A DNA stretch of 64,000 nt from Pseudomonas azadiae (GCF_019145355.1 NZ_JAHSTY010000003.1:1-64000); one strand, 5' to 3'. Shown: positions 46,460 through 55,846, numbered from the stretch's first letter. Notes: generated by a model from the sequence alone, not told the origin. A program made the numbers and translations.

Positions 46460-47386
46460 ATGCGATTTACTCTCCGTCAACTGCAAGTATTCGTCGCCGT
46501 CGCCCAGCAGGAAAGCGTTTCCCGCGCTGCTGGCCTTCTGGCCTTATCTCAATCCGCCGCCAGCACCTCGATTACCGAGCTGGAGCGCCAATCCAGCTGC
46601 CAATTGTTCGACCGCGCCGGCAAACGCCTGAGCCTTAACGCCCTCGGCCGCCAACTGTTGCCCCAGGCGGTAGCGCTGCTGGACCAGGCCAAGGAAATCG
46701 AGGACCTGCTCAATGGCAAGTCCGGCTTTGGCTCGCTGGCGGTCGGCGCGACCCTGACCATCGGCAATTACCTGGCGACCCTGCTGATCGGCAGCTTCAT
46801 GCAGCAGCACCCCGAGAGCCAGGTGAAGCTGCATGTGCAGAACACTGCCCATATCGTGCACCAGGTTGCGCACTATGAAATTGACCTGGGTCTAATCGAA
46901 GGCGACTGCAGCCACCCGGATATCGAAGTGCAAACCTGGGTTGAGGATGAGCTGGTAGTGTTTTGTGCGCCCCAGCATCACCTGGCCAAGCGCGGCGTGG
47001 CAACGATGGACGAGCTGACTCACGAGGCATGGATCCTGCGGGAACAAGGTTCGGGCACGCGCCTGACCTTCGACCAAGCCATGCGCCATCACCGTAGCGC
47101 GCTGAATATCCGCCTGGAGCTGGAACATACCGAGGCCATCAAGCGTGCGGTGGAGTCGGGACTGGGGATTGGCTGCATTTCGCGGTTGGCGCTGCGCGAC
47201 GCGTTCCGCCGCGGCAGCCTGGTGCCGGTGGAAACGCCGGATCTGGACCTGGCCCGGCAGTTCTACTTCATCTGGCACAAACAGAAGTACCAGACTTCGG
47301 CCATGCGCGAATTTCTCGAACTGTGCCGCGCCTTCACCGCTGGGGTTCAGCGCAGCGACGAGATCGTGCTGCCGAGCATTGCCTGA
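46460..47386 (+). CDS. finR: LysR-family regulator FinR
   Basis: 308 residues from the ATG at 46460; an upstream in-frame Met adds a non-family extension that runs into the promoter. The helix-turn-helix is at about 1-60 (MRFTLRQLQVFVAVAQQESV), followed by a co-inducer domain. Divergence from fpr identifies it as FinR, the activator of fpr in Pseudomonas. The sensed redox signal is not evident from sequence. Confidence 0.88.
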   Translation: MRFTLRQLQVFVAVAQQESVSRAAGLLALSQSAASTSITELERQSSCQLFDRAGKRLSLNALGRQLLPQAVALLDQAKEIEDLLNGKSGFGSLAVGATLTIGNYLATLLIGSFMQQHPESQVKLHVQNTAHIVHQVAHYEIDLGLIEGDCSHPDIEVQTWVEDELVVFCAPQHHLAKRGVATMDELTHEAWILREQGSGTRLTFDQAMRHHRSALNIRLELEHTEAIKRAVESGLGIGCISRLALRDAFRRGSLVPVETPDLDLARQFYFIWHKQKYQTSAMREFLELCRAFTAGVQRSDEIVLPSIA

Positions 47387-47389
47387 GCC

Positions 47390-47752
47390 TTAGATCAGGA
47401 TCACGGCCCACACCAGGGTGATCATGGTCAGCGCGACGGCCTGCGCGGCGCTGCCCATGTCCTTGGCGTTTTTCGACAACGGGTGGCGATCCAGGGAGAT
47501 ACGGTCGATCGCCGCCTCCACCGCTGAGTTGAGCAACTCGACGATCAACGCCAGCAGGCACACGGCGATCAGCAACGCACGCTCCACCCGGCTGACATTC
47601 AGGAAGAAGCTCAGCGGGATCAGGATCACATTCAGCAATACCAGCTGGCGAAAAGCCGCCTCACCGGTGAATGCCGCGCGCAGGCCGTCCAGGGAATACC
47701 CCCCCGCATTGAAGATACGTTTGATACCGGTTTGACCCTTGAAAGGCGACAT
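47390..47752 (-). CDS. dgkA: Diacylglycerol kinase DgkA
   Basis: 120 residues with three membrane helices (about 27-45, 50-70, 95-118) and the family signature ELLNSAVEAAIDR near residue 70, whose Glu residues bind metal. It phosphorylates diacylglycerol released during periplasmic glucan synthesis, which is the same pathway served by opgD in this window. It begins at MSPFKG; seven upstream codons are not conserved. Convergent with finR, only three bases apart. Confidence 0.93.
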   Translation of the reverse strand: MSPFKGQTGIKRIFNAGGYSLDGLRAAFTGEAAFRQLVLLNVILIPLSFFLNVSRVERALLIAVCLLALIVELLNSAVEAAIDRISLDRHPLSKNAKDMGSAAQAVALTMITLVWAVILI

Positions 47753-47827
47753 AGACGTAGGCAACTGAACCAAAGGAGTGGGAAAACTAGATCACGCACA
47801 GTCAAAAAAGCGTGAATCGATGACAGC

Positions 47828-48478
47828 TCAATGCTGCGAAATTGACTCAAGTTGTTGCAACAGCAGCGCCGCCTGGGTACGCGTACGCACGCCCAACTTG
47901 CGGAAAATCGCTGTCACGTGGGCCTTGATCGTCGCTTCAGACACGCTCAGCTCGTAGGCAATCTGCTTGTTCAACAGACCTTCGCAGACCATGGTCAGCA
48001 CCCGGAACTGCTGCGGTGTCAGGCTGGCCAGGCCATCACGGGCGGCCTTGGCTTCGTCGGACACGTTGATTTCTTCAAAGGCCTGCGGTGGCCAGGACAC
48101 ATCGCCGTCCAGCACAGCGCGCACGGCTCTCTGAATGTCTTCCATGGCGCTGGACTTTGGAATGAAACCACTGGCGCCGAACTCCTTGGAGCGCACCACC
48201 ACGTCGGCTTCTTCCTGGGCCGAGACCATCACCACCGGAATCTGCGGGTATTGCCCACGCAACAGCACCAGCCCGGAGAAACCGTAGGCGCCGGGCATGT
48301 TCAGGTCGAGCAGCACCAGGTCCCAATCGGATTTTTCGGTGAGGCGGGCTTCCAGCTCGGCAATGCTGGCCACTTCGACGAGGCGCACGTCCGGACCGAG
48401 GCCCAGGGTCACGGCCTGGTGCAGCGCACTGCGAAACAGCGGATGGTCATCGGCTATCAGGATTTCGTATGTGGCCAT
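47828..48478 (-). CDS. erdR: Response regulator ErdR (NarL/LuxR type)
   Basis: 216 residues. A receiver domain with phospho-acceptor Asp58 (LVLLDLNMPG) is followed by a LuxR-type helix-turn-helix at about 150-210 (LTPQQFRVLTMVCEGLLNKQIA). Its position beside dgkA and tapT matches P. aeruginosa ErdR, a regulator in ethanol and acetate metabolism. The partner kinase is not in the window. Confidence 0.9.
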   Translation of the reverse strand: MATYEILIADDHPLFRSALHQAVTLGLGPDVRLVEVASIAELEARLTEKSDWDLVLLDLNMPGAYGFSGLVLLRGQYPQIPVVMVSAQEEADVVVRSKEFGASGFIPKSSAMEDIQRAVRAVLDGDVSWPPQAFEEINVSDEAKAARDGLASLTPQQFRVLTMVCEGLLNKQIAYELSVSEATIKAHVTAIFRKLGVRTRTQAALLLQQLESISQH

Positions 48479-48597
48479 TGATTAAATGATCCTGTTTTTC
48501 AGGGGGACCTGAGCGGCGCCCAGCATGCCCAGCGTAGCCTGGAGGGTCAAGCGCTACGCCCGTGGGCATTTTAGCGGGTTACGGGTTCATGGTGCCA

Positions 48598-49335
48598 TCA
48601 TGCAGACGGCGGCTGGTCACAGCCCTGGATATAAGGCCCAAGACGCGTATGAACAATGTCCGTCAGATCCAGAGGCATTTGGAATTTGGCGGCCAGGTAA
48701 TGGATGCTGAATACATCAAGGTAAGCATCCAGCACTTCGCTGGCAACCAAGTCATCGGCCAGTTCCAGGCACAGCGCGGCGACCTCGGCCGTGCAGAAGT
48801 GATCATCGCGCTTGGATCGGCGCAGTTTGTATCGCGACAGTTGTTCCGGCGCCAGACTGAGTACCGGCAAATGCTCCAGATAGGGGCTTTTGCGAAACAT
48901 CTTGCGCGCTTCACTCCAGGTGCCATCCAGCAGGATGAACAACGGGCGCTTGCCCTCTTGCACCTTCACGTCGCTGACAACGCGCTCGGGCGCGACGAAT
49001 TCGCCGGGAAACACGATATAAGGTTGCCACTGCGGGTCGGCCAACACGTTGAGCAGTTCTGGATCAACCTCGGTGCGCGACCAGGCAAACGCCATGGTGT
49101 CGTCAATCACATCGGCGATCAGCCAGCCGGTGTTGCTGGGCTTCATGGGCTCCACGTCATGCATCAGCAAGCACATCGCCGATGTTGCGTCGACCTGGGG
49201 CCGCCAGGCACACAGGCAGTACTCGGGAATCACCCGGCAGCCGGGGCAGCGCTCGGCACGCGAACCACGATTAAGGAACGGCCGCACGGCGCGGGCCAGA
49301 CGCTGGGTGCGCAAGCGGGAAACGGCGTGGCTCAT
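48598..49335 (-). CDS. tapT: tRNA-uridine aminocarboxypropyltransferase (DTW domain)
   Basis: 245 residues. An N-terminal zinc-type cluster CPGCRVIPEYCLC (about residue 30-42) and the DTW-family motif DGTWSEARKM near residue 140 are present. Members transfer the 3-amino-3-carboxypropyl group of SAM to U47 of tRNA. It is third in the dgkA-erdR-tapT neighbourhood known from other pseudomonads; its own promoter is probable because 119 bases separate it from erdR. Confidence 0.9.
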   Translation of the reverse strand: MSHAVSRLRTQRLARAVRPFLNRGSRAERCPGCRVIPEYCLCAWRPQVDATSAMCLLMHDVEPMKPSNTGWLIADVIDDTMAFAWSRTEVDPELLNVLADPQWQPYIVFPGEFVAPERVVSDVKVQEGKRPLFILLDGTWSEARKMFRKSPYLEHLPVLSLAPEQLSRYKLRRSKRDDHFCTAEVAALCLELADDLVASEVLDAYLDVFSIHYLAAKFQMPLDLTDIVHTRLGPYIQGCDQPPSA

Positions 49336-49514
49336 CGGATGCGCCGGTGGGACGGGTAAATCGACACGGTGAAAACTCGTGGACGGCTGAAGTGGCGGCA
49401 GTTTACCAGCGATACGCCTGGCTGTAGTGGCCAGGGCTCACCTATAATTGCGCGCCACTGAACGCACAGCGCAGTGGCTGGTCTATGCACCAGTAACCGA
49501 ATCAGGAGAGTTTC

Positions 49515-49949
49515 ATGCTGCGTTCCATGCTGCGTCTTGTCGCCCCATCCGTCGCCCTCGCGCTGGTATTGCCCGTGTGCGCCCAGGCGGCCTCGCTGCT
49601 GGAGGCCCAAATGAACCGGAAACTGCAAAGCGTCGCGGCGGAGAGCAACAAGGACCTGCCCCGGGAAATCGATGAAAAGACCCTGGAAGTGGCCTACACC
49701 GTCGAGGGCATGCAACTGATCGATCACCTGAGCGTGCTGCCCGACCGCGCCGAGCAGATGCGCGCCAATCCTAAGGCTGTCTACTTTCAACTGGGCCGCA
49801 GCGTATGCACCAACCCAGGCTATCGCGAGCTAATGGCCAAGGGTGCGGTCATGCGTTACGAAATCACCGAGAACAAGACCAACCGCCCCGTGGCATCGGT
49901 GAAGTTCGTGGAAGCGGATTGCCCGGCTCCAGTAAAGAAGAAAAAGTAA
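49515..49949 (+). CDS. Secreted protein of unknown function
   Basis: 144 residues. A Sec signal peptide (hydrophobic APSVALALVLPVC, cleavage near CAQAA, about residue 25) is followed by a small alpha/beta domain with two cysteines (GRSVCTNPGY; EADCPAP) that could form a disulfide in the periplasm, and a lysine tail. It is divergent from tapT, as in related genomes. CAGGAGAG precedes the ATG. I do not recognise the family. Confidence 0.8.
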   Translation: MLRSMLRLVAPSVALALVLPVCAQAASLLEAQMNRKLQSVAAESNKDLPREIDEKTLEVAYTVEGMQLIDHLSVLPDRAEQMRANPKAVYFQLGRSVCTNPGYRELMAKGAVMRYEITENKTNRPVASVKFVEADCPAPVKKKK

Positions 49950-50237
49950 TAGGTTGACCTTCACGCGCTACTGTCCGGTGGCGCGCATTCCCCCGCTTCA
50001 ACGTTCAGCCGCAGCTAAGCTCCTTGATAAACGACCAATAAGCGGTTGCCAGCCAAGGGTTTTTCAGCCCATGATCCAGTTATCCCAACCCTCGATTCCC
50101 AGCACTTTTCACGCTGTTTTTTAATATTTCCAGGGCAAAAGAAGGTTGCCCCTGCGGCAAGCAGCGACACATGCAGTGTCGTAGCCTCCGGCGAACCTCT
50201 GGCCGGCCACCCGGGTCCTGCAAGAAGGAGAAGTTGA
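49950..50237. other. Intergenic, no gene seen
   Basis: A 288-base gap before the LOG-family gene. An AT-rich patch near 50110-50135 is a possible promoter. No hairpin terminator or REP element is visible. Confidence 0.35.
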
Positions 50238-51350
50238 ATGCCTTACGAACCGAATGACCGCCTGCTTCGACATTTTGGAGAAAACGGAGCCGACCTCACC
50301 CAGCAGGTCGAAGCGCAACTCCAACTGATCGCACCCAACAGCCCGAACATCCCCCTGTATCGCGACATGATCCTCACCGTGTTGCGCATGGCGCAGGACG
50401 ACCGCAACCGCTGGAACGCCAAGATCACCCTGCAAGCCATCCGCGAACTGGACCACGCCTTCCGCGTACTCGAACAATTCAAGGACCGTCGCAAAGTGAC
50501 GGTGTTCGGCTCGGCACGCACCCCGGTTGAAAGCCCGTTGTACTCACTGGCCCGTGAAGTCGGCGCGGCGCTGGCACGCTCGGACCTGATGGTGATTACC
50601 GGCGGCGGTGGCGGCATAATGGCCGCGGCCCACGAAGGCGCCGGGCTGGAACACAGCCTGGGGTTCAACATCACCCTGCCGTTTGAACAGCACGCCAACC
50701 CGACCATCGACGGCACCGAGAACCTGCTGTCCTTCCACTTCTTCTTTACCCGCAAGCTGTTCTTCGTCAAGGAAGCCGACGCGCTGGTGCTGTGCCCAGG
50801 CGGTTTCGGCACTCTGGATGAGGCATTGGAAGTGCTGACCCTGATCCAAACCGGCAAGAGCCCGCTGGTACCGGTGGTGCTGCTGGACGCACCCGGCGGA
50901 GGTTTCTGGCAAGGCGCGCTGGACTTTATCCGCAGCCAGTTGGAAGCCAATCGCTACATCTTGCCCACCGACCTCAAGTTGGTACGCCTGGTCTACAGCG
51001 CTGAAGAGGCGGTGGAAGAGATCAACCGGTTTTATGCCAACTTCCACTCCACACGCTGGTTGAAGCGTGAGTTTGTGGTGCGCATGAATCATCCGCTCAG
51101 TGATAAAGCACTGGCCCATTTACAGGATGAGTTTGCCAGCCTGCGCTTGAGTGGCGAGTTCCAGCAGCTTGCGTATACCGGCGAAGAACATGACGAGCCG
51201 AGGTTCAGCCATTTGACGCGGTTGGTGTTCAATTTCAATGGGCGCGATCAGGGCCGTCTGCGGGAGCTGGTGGACTACATCAACTTGCCGGAGAACTGGG
51301 CGCAGGCTCAGGGGAAGGCTCAGCAGCGGGTGGCGCAGGAGCCGGCGTGA
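50238..51350 (+). CDS. LOG-family protein (lysine-decarboxylase-like Rossmann fold)
   Basis: 370 residues. The core at about 80-270 has TVFGSARTP, VITGGGGGIMAAA and the family motif PGGFGTLDE. LOG proteins hydrolyse nucleotide N-glycosidic bonds such as AMP or cytokinin monophosphates, despite the common 'lysine decarboxylase' label. The N-terminal 80 residues and the C-terminal 100-residue extension mark the long bacterial subgroup. The ATG at 50238 follows AAGGAG. It is a single gene ending in a strong terminator. Confidence 0.9.
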   Translation: MPYEPNDRLLRHFGENGADLTQQVEAQLQLIAPNSPNIPLYRDMILTVLRMAQDDRNRWNAKITLQAIRELDHAFRVLEQFKDRRKVTVFGSARTPVESPLYSLAREVGAALARSDLMVITGGGGGIMAAAHEGAGLEHSLGFNITLPFEQHANPTIDGTENLLSFHFFFTRKLFFVKEADALVLCPGGFGTLDEALEVLTLIQTGKSPLVPVVLLDAPGGGFWQGALDFIRSQLEANRYILPTDLKLVRLVYSAEEAVEEINRFYANFHSTRWLKREFVVRMNHPLSDKALAHLQDEFASLRLSGEFQQLAYTGEEHDEPRFSHLTRLVFNFNGRDQGRLRELVDYINLPENWAQAQGKAQQRVAQEPA

Positions 51351-51363
51351 AACCGGAAAACGC

Positions 51364-51399
51364 AAAAAGGGCCCGCTATTTTCATAGCGGGCCCTTTTT
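51364..51399. terminator. Intrinsic terminator after the LOG gene
   Basis: AAAAAGGGCCCGCTA and TAGCGGGCCCTTTTT pair perfectly around a short loop. It ends in five T residues on both strands, so it may serve both directions. Confidence 0.93.
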
Positions 51400-51443
51400 G
51401 GTGGTCAAGTGAGGGGATGGGGGTGCAATTGGGGCTGCTGCGC

Positions 51444-51542
51444 AGCCCAGCGCGGGGCAAGCCCGCTCACTACAAAAGCCCAGCGCGGGGCAAGCCCGCT
51501 CACTACAGCAGCCCAGCGCGGGGCAAGCCCACTCGCTACAAA
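51444..51542. repeat. Three tandem 33-bp REP-family units
   Basis: Units at 51444-51476, 51477-51509 and 51510-51542 share AGCCCAGCGCGGGGCAAGCC; the third has two changes. A truncated fourth unit follows. Each unit is the reverse complement of the arm at 14508, so the same REP family is found here as a direct array. The 33-base period keeps reading frames open, which creates spurious repeat peptides. Confidence 0.88.
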
Positions 51543-51566
51543 AGCCCGCTCACCCGCCCAGTGCGT

Positions 51567-52034
51567 TCAGTCGTCCATATCTCGGCCGCTCAACAAGCGG
51601 CTGATCATCTCCATTGAAAATCCGCGATAGCTCAGGAAACGCCCCTGCTTTGCACGCTCCCTGGCATCAATCGGAAGATGGCCGGAAAACTTGCGCCGCC
51701 AGGTGTCTTCCAACTGCGCTTGCCAGCTGATACTGCACTCGCGCAAGGCGAGGTCGATGTCAGCACGCTGCAGGCCGCGCTGGCTCAGCTCTTCACGAAT
51801 GCGTGCGGGGCCGTAGCCGGAACGTGCTCGGTAGGAGACAAAACTTTCAAGGTAGCGGGATTCGGAGAGCAGCCCCTCTTCCGTCAAACGGTCGAGGGCG
51901 GCTTCAATCATCTCGGGCTCCGCGCCGCGCTGACGCAGTTTACGCGTCAGCTCGACTCGACCATGCTCGCGGCGAGCGAGCAGGTCCATTGCGGTGCGCC
52001 GAACGGCGACGAGTGTATCGAGTACAACTGCCAT
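51567..52034 (-). CDS. recX: Regulatory protein RecX
   Basis: 155 residues built of three tandem three-helix repeats. Typical segments are [38 protein letters not shown] and [15 protein letters not shown]. RecX binds RecA filaments and limits their growth. It begins eight bases after recA on the same strand, so it is co-transcribed and should share the SOS control. Confidence 0.95.
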   Translation of the reverse strand: MAVVLDTLVAVRRTAMDLLARREHGRVELTRKLRQRGAEPEMIEAALDRLTEEGLLSESRYLESFVSYRARSGYGPARIREELSQRGLQRADIDLALRECSISWQAQLEDTWRRKFSGHLPIDARERAKQGRFLSYRGFSMEMISRLLSGRDMDD

Positions 52035-52042
52035 CGTTTGCT

Positions 52043-53101
52043 TCAGATGTCAGTGTCAGCTTCTTCCACTTCTTCAACCGGCTCGCGGTTGGCGGCAGCT
52101 TTCACGTCTGGCGCTGGGGTCAGCAGCTTGTCGCGAATCTGCTTTTCAAGCGTGGCAGCGATGTCCGGGTTGTCCGCCAGGAACTTGGCCGAGTTGGCCT
52201 TGCCTTGGCCGATCTTGCTGCCGTTGTAGGCATACCATGCACCGGATTTCTCGACAAAACCGTGCAGTACACCCAAGTCGATCATCTCGCCGTTCAGGTA
52301 GATACCCTTGCCGTAGAGAATCTGGAACTCGGCCTGACGGAAAGGCGGGGCCACTTTGTTCTTCACGACTTTGACGCGGGTTTCGCTACCCACAACCTCG
52401 TCACCTTCCTTCACCGCGCCGGTACGGCGGATATCCAGACGGACCGAAGCATAGAACTTCAACGCGTTACCACCGGTGGTGGTTTCCGGGCTGCCGAACA
52501 TCACACCGATCTTCATACGGATCTGGTTGATGAAGATCACCAGGCAGTTGGCGTTCTTGATGTTACCGGTAATTTTACGCAGCGCCTGGGACATCAGACG
52601 GGCTTGCAGGCCCACGTGCATGTCGCCCATTTCGCCTTCGATTTCAGCCTTGGGTACCAGGGCTGCCACGGAGTCGACCACGATCACGTCGATGGCATTG
52701 GAGCGCACCAGCATGTCGGTGATTTCCAGGGCTTGCTCGCCGGTGTCCGGCTGGGAAACCAGCAGGTCGTCAACGTTGACGCCCAGTTTGCCGGCGTACT
52801 CAGGGTCCAGGGCGTGCTCGGCGTCGACGAACGCGCAGGTGGCGCCCATTTTCTGCGCCTGGGCGATCACCGACAGGGTCAGGGTGGTTTTACCAGAAGA
52901 TTCAGGACCGTAGATTTCAACGATACGGCCTTTTGGCAAGCCGCCAATGCCGAGCGCGATGTCCAGACCCAGAGAGCCAGTGGAAATAGCCGGGATCGCC
53001 TGACGGTCGTGATCGCCCATACGCATTACGGCACCCTTGCCGAATTGACGTTCGATCTGACCCAGGGCCGCAGCCAAGGCTTTCTTCTTGTTGTCGTCCA
53101 T
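52043..53101 (-). CDS. recA: Recombinase RecA
   Basis: 352 residues from the ATG at 53101 ([13 protein letters not shown]). Walker [10 protein letters not shown] (about 66-74), Walker [11 protein letters not shown], the L2 region and the acidic C-terminus are all present. It catalyses homologous strand exchange and LexA and pyocin-type repressor cleavage during the SOS response. The upstream in-frame Met codons lie in the promoter and are rejected. Followed by recX. Confidence 0.98.
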   Translation of the reverse strand: MDDNKKKALAAALGQIERQFGKGAVMRMGDHDRQAIPAISTGSLGLDIALGIGGLPKGRIVEIYGPESSGKTTLTLSVIAQAQKMGATCAFVDAEHALDPEYAGKLGVNVDDLLVSQPDTGEQALEITDMLVRSNAIDVIVVDSVAALVPKAEIEGEMGDMHVGLQARLMSQALRKITGNIKNANCLVIFINQIRMKIGVMFGSPETTTGGNALKFYASVRLDIRRTGAVKEGDEVVGSETRVKVVKNKVAPPFRQAEFQILYGKGIYLNGEMIDLGVLHGFVEKSGAWYAYNGSKIGQGKANSAKFLADNPDIAATLEKQIRDKLLTPAPDVKAAANREPVEEVEEADTDI

Positions 53102-53143
53102 TAAAGTCCTCACGTAATCAATAAGGCCGGGGGCGGCCAACAC

Positions 53144-53159
53144 CTGTATAAGTAGACAG
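53144..53159 (-). promoter_or_regulatory. LexA (SOS) box of recA
   Basis: CTGTATAAGTAGACAG fits the CTGT-N8-ACAG consensus and lies 43 bases upstream of the recA ATG. It places recA-recX under LexA. Confidence 0.92.
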
Positions 53160-53186
53160 TATTGTTCCACAAAGAACGAAGATCGC

Positions 53187-53693
53187 CTACCCCTGATTGT
53201 CTATTTCTGCTGCAGCTCGTCGCAACAAGCCCTCCAGCGCGGCCTTTACCGTTTGTCGGCGGACCTCGTCGCGGTTGCCGGGAAAGTGCGCAAGCTCGGC
53301 CGTGACCTCATCCCCCACGCCGAAAGCCAGCCAGACAGTGCCCACCGGCTTGTCGGGCGAACCGCCGTCCGGCCCGGCGATACCGCTGACGGCCACGGCA
53401 AACCGTGCCAGGCTTTTTTCCTGCGCGCCACGGACCATCGCTTCGACCACCTCCTGACTGACGGCGCCCACTTTTGAAAACAATGTTTCCGGCACGTTCA
53501 ACTGGCGAGTCTTCTGGCGGTTGGAATAGGTGACATAGCCCGCTTCGAACCAGGCCGAACTCCCCGGTATCTGTGTGATCGCTTCCGCGATACCGCCGCC
53601 AGTGCAGGACTCGGCAGTGGTGACATGGGCGTTGAGTACCTGTAGACGGCGACCCAGATCAGCGGCCAGTTGAGTGATTTCCTTCACGGTCAT
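53187..53693 (-). CDS. pncC: CinA C-terminal-type nicotinamide-nucleotide amidase
   Basis: 168 residues from the ATG at 53693. It is the CinA C-terminal domain alone: [15 protein letters not shown] with the catalytic Ser, GVVSxE-like [11 protein letters not shown] and [11 protein letters not shown]. It deamidates NMN to nicotinate mononucleotide in pyridine-nucleotide salvage. It is widely annotated cinA, and the cinA-recA-recX order is conserved. It is the left border of the tailocin cluster. Confidence 0.93.
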   Translation of the reverse strand: MTVKEITQLAADLGRRLQVLNAHVTTAESCTGGGIAEAITQIPGSSAWFEAGYVTYSNRQKTRQLNVPETLFSKVGAVSQEVVEAMVRGAQEKSLARFAVAVSGIAGPDGGSPDKPVGTVWLAFGVGDEVTAELAHFPGNRDEVRRQTVKAALEGLLRRAAAEIDNQG

Positions 53694-53767
53694 CTCCAGA
53701 GGTGGGCGGGGTTTGCCTACCCTACAGGAGCCAATCACGCGTGCAAGTGACGGAGTGTCTCAAGAAG

Positions 53768-54268
53768 CTAGCGGGCGACGGCGTGCACATAAGCCTGGCA
53801 GGCGCGCAAGGCAATCAGGGCGCTGTCACCGTCGTCGGTGATGCGGATAATTCGCTGAGCATGCGCCGGGTCAAGTCGGGCTCGCGGGGCTGCATGAACC
53901 ACGCTGCCGGAGGTGGTGGTGGCGGGCACTGGGGCACAGCTGGCGGTATCGGTGGCGTCGAGAAGGACTGACAACCGCACATCAGCAGTGGCCAGGCGGT
54001 CGCGCAAAGCAGCCTGATTACGTTGCGCATCGTTCAACTCCCGGGCATATCGTTGGTCGCTGGCATTGAGCTGTTGCTCCAGGGCCAGCCGTTTTTCCTG
54101 TTCAGCCTGTTGCCGCTGCAGGGCTGCCCGGGCCTGCTGGGCGAGCGCCTGAGCCTGCGCAGCCGACACACGTTCAAGCTGTGCGGTATAGCGCCAGGCC
54201 TGCACCTGCCAGGTCAGCGCCACCAGCAGGCACGCGCCGATCAGGCGGTATACGCCTAGCCAGTGCAT
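53768..54268 (-). CDS. Rz-like inner-membrane spanin (i-spanin)
   Basis: 166 residues. An N-terminal membrane anchor (about 5-24: GVYRLIGACLLVALTWQVQA) is followed by a long Gln/Ala/Leu coiled coil (about 30-100) and a periplasmic tail. It joins the Rz1 lipoprotein to bridge both membranes and disrupt the outer membrane at lysis. The start at 54268 overlaps the end of the endolysin gene. A complete second gene (Rz1) is embedded in another frame. Confidence 0.85.
   Translation of the reverse strand: MHWLGVYRLIGACLLVALTWQVQAWRYTAQLERVSAAQAQALAQQARAALQRQQAEQEKRLALEQQLNASDQRYARELNDAQRNQAALRDRLATADVRLSVLLDATDTASCAPVPATTTSGSVVHAAPRARLDPAHAQRIIRITDDGDSALIALRACQAYVHAVAR
53815..54030 (-). CDS. Rz1-like outer-membrane spanin, embedded in Rz
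   Basis: 71 residues, wholly inside the Rz gene in a different frame. A short signal sequence ends at LLMCGC, a usable lipobox. The mature peptide is proline-rich (STPPIPPAVPQCPPPPPP), the hallmark of Rz1 o-spanins. The nested Rz/Rz1 arrangement is known from lambda and P2-like phages. The start is the ATG at 54030. Confidence 0.82.
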   Translation of the reverse strand: MRNVIRLLCATAWPLLMCGCQSFSTPPIPPAVPQCPPPPPPAAWFMQPREPDLTRRMLSELSASPTTVTAP

Positions 54269-54813
54269 AACACCGCCTTCGCCCGCGCCCACAAGCGCAA
54301 ACGATCATCCAGGCCATTGAGCCCGCCATTGATACGCCGCGTAATCGTGTTGAACTGGTCGCGGTCAGCCAGTTCGTTCAGGCCGTTGCTCTGCCAGAAC
54401 CAGGCGGCCGACTCGGCGGCCCATTGGGGTTGCTCCAGCAACATTGGCTCTCGCAACAAACGATCGTCGCCGAACAACGCCTGGCTGCACGCCAGGTAGT
54501 TATGACGCCCGGTAATCTGGATCAGCCCCCTGCCCCGGTACTGCTGACCGTCGCCATCCGCGTCCGGCGTGTTGCCCAGGCGGGCGGCCAATGCACCGGT
54601 GTCGTACTTGCTCAAATAGGCATCACTGCCCAGTTCACGCACGTAGCGCAACTCACCGGATTCATGGCCGACCTGGGCGAGAAATGCGGCGGTGCGTTTC
54701 GGGTTGTCGATCTGGTAGCGAAGGAACGCTGCATTCAGGGCGGTCAAAAAAATGCCCGCACGCAGGCGGGCCCCAGGCATCACTTGAAGCAGTTGGGTTA
54801 GCGTTATCAGCAT
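54256..54813 (-). CDS. Endolysin, glycoside hydrolase family 19 (chitinase-like)
   Basis: 185 residues from the ATG at 54813. The catalytic core has AAFLAQVGHESGELRYVREL (Glu of HES) and GRGLIQITGRHNY, the standard GH19 lysozyme pattern in tailocins and phages. It has no signal peptide, so a holin (expected outside the window) must release it. It degrades peptidoglycan to free the particles. Upstream in-frame Met codons overlap gene D and are rejected. Confidence 0.92.
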   Translation of the reverse strand: MLITLTQLLQVMPGARLRAGIFLTALNAAFLRYQIDNPKRTAAFLAQVGHESGELRYVRELGSDAYLSKYDTGALAARLGNTPDADGDGQQYRGRGLIQITGRHNYLACSQALFGDDRLLREPMLLEQPQWAAESAAWFWQSNGLNELADRDQFNTITRRINGGLNGLDDRLRLWARAKAVLCTG

Positions 54814-54835
54814 CAGGTTCACCGTGAAAAAACAT

Positions 54836-55846
54836 CTAGGCCGACAAGCCGCCAGCGATGATCGAACTGCGGTAGCCCGTCGTCGCGTCGCCGACATGAG
54901 TCACCTTGGCAATCGACCAGCGCCCCTGCATATAGGCCGGCCAAGTCTCATCCAGCAGCAGCAAGCCTTCGGCGGACAACAACGGGTTACCTGGACAGTC
55001 GACCAGCAACTTCAGGCCTTCGCGCCCCACACGGCGCAGTTCGCCTTCGGCCACTGCACGCGCTTCCGTTTCGTTCTGGCAACGCTGGCGCAGGGTCTTG
55101 AACGGAGCGATCCCGACCTGGACCACGCGCTGCTGGCCGGCGGCCGAATCCCACCAACTGACGCGGCTGCCCTGGTATTTGGACCGCGACGTTTCATCCA
55201 GTTTGGCGCTGATAAAGGCACGCTCACCGGGGCGATTGTCTGCAGTCACCGACACTGTCACCTCCGGCAGTTGTTGCCCGGAAAGCGACTTGACCTGACC
55301 GGCCTCAGCCAGCACATACAGCTCATTGATCGGCTTGGTGACGGCGCTGTAGCGCTTGGCGAGCCGCGTGATAAAGGCCATGTCGCTTTCGTTGGACTGG
55401 TCGATATGAGGGATCGCAATGCCCTCCAGAGCAGGCGCCACGCGCGGTGAAAAACCGTGACGGCTGACCAATTGGCGAAACAGCGCCCCCAGGGTGGTCG
55501 GCCCGTAACTGGCGGACCGCCGCTGGCGATAACCGCTGGCGTCCGCCACGCTGAAGGGCGCTGCCGTGGCCACAATCATCAAGCGCATGGGAAACAGCAC
55601 GGGTGTTCTTTGGGTGATGAAAAACTCGCCCTTTTCCACCACGCCCGTCTCGAGGTAGCCGACGCGCAAACCGATCTTGCCACTCAGGCTGGGCAGGCTC
55701 TCGAGCCCCTCGATACTGAGGGTCAGTTCCAGCCGGTCGGTCTCAATGCCCGCCGCGTCGGTGTGGCTCCAGTGCATCAGGCGTTGATTGAGCAGCGCCG
55801 CGTTGGCACCGTAAAACTCCACCACTGGCGTAAATCCCTGTGCCAT
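54836..55846 (-). CDS. Tail hub protein D (late control D family)
   Basis: 336 residues. P2 gpD-like baseplate hub: beta-rich N-terminal half (PVVEFYGANAALLNQRL; FFITQRTPVLFPM) and a middle domain with HIDQSNESDMAFITRLAKRY, a segment typical of the family. In the particle it forms the tube-proximal hub. It lies ten bases after gene X. Confidence 0.9.
   Translation of the reverse strand: MAQGFTPVVEFYGANAALLNQRLMHWSHTDAAGIETDRLELTLSIEGLESLPSLSGKIGLRVGYLETGVVEKGEFFITQRTPVLFPMRLMIVATAAPFSVADASGYRQRRSASYGPTTLGALFRQLVSRHGFSPRVAPALEGIAIPHIDQSNESDMAFITRLAKRYSAVTKPINELYVLAEAGQVKSLSGQQLPEVTVSVTADNRPGERAFISAKLDETSRSKYQGSRVSWWDSAAGQQRVVQVGIAPFKTLRQRCQNETEARAVAEGELRRVGREGLKLLVDCPGNPLLSAEGLLLLDETWPAYMQGRWSIAKVTHVGDATTGYRSSIIAGGLSA

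Noticed and set aside
51444..51542. CRISPR-like direct repeats
   Set aside because: The units are contiguous with no spacers, no cas genes are near, and the unit belongs to a REP family found elsewhere in the window.
51409..51630. Open frame encoding repeated GASPLTT-type peptides
   Set aside because: Produced by the 33-bp REP array whose period is a multiple of three; it is not a protein gene. The same applies to frames at 14477-14712.
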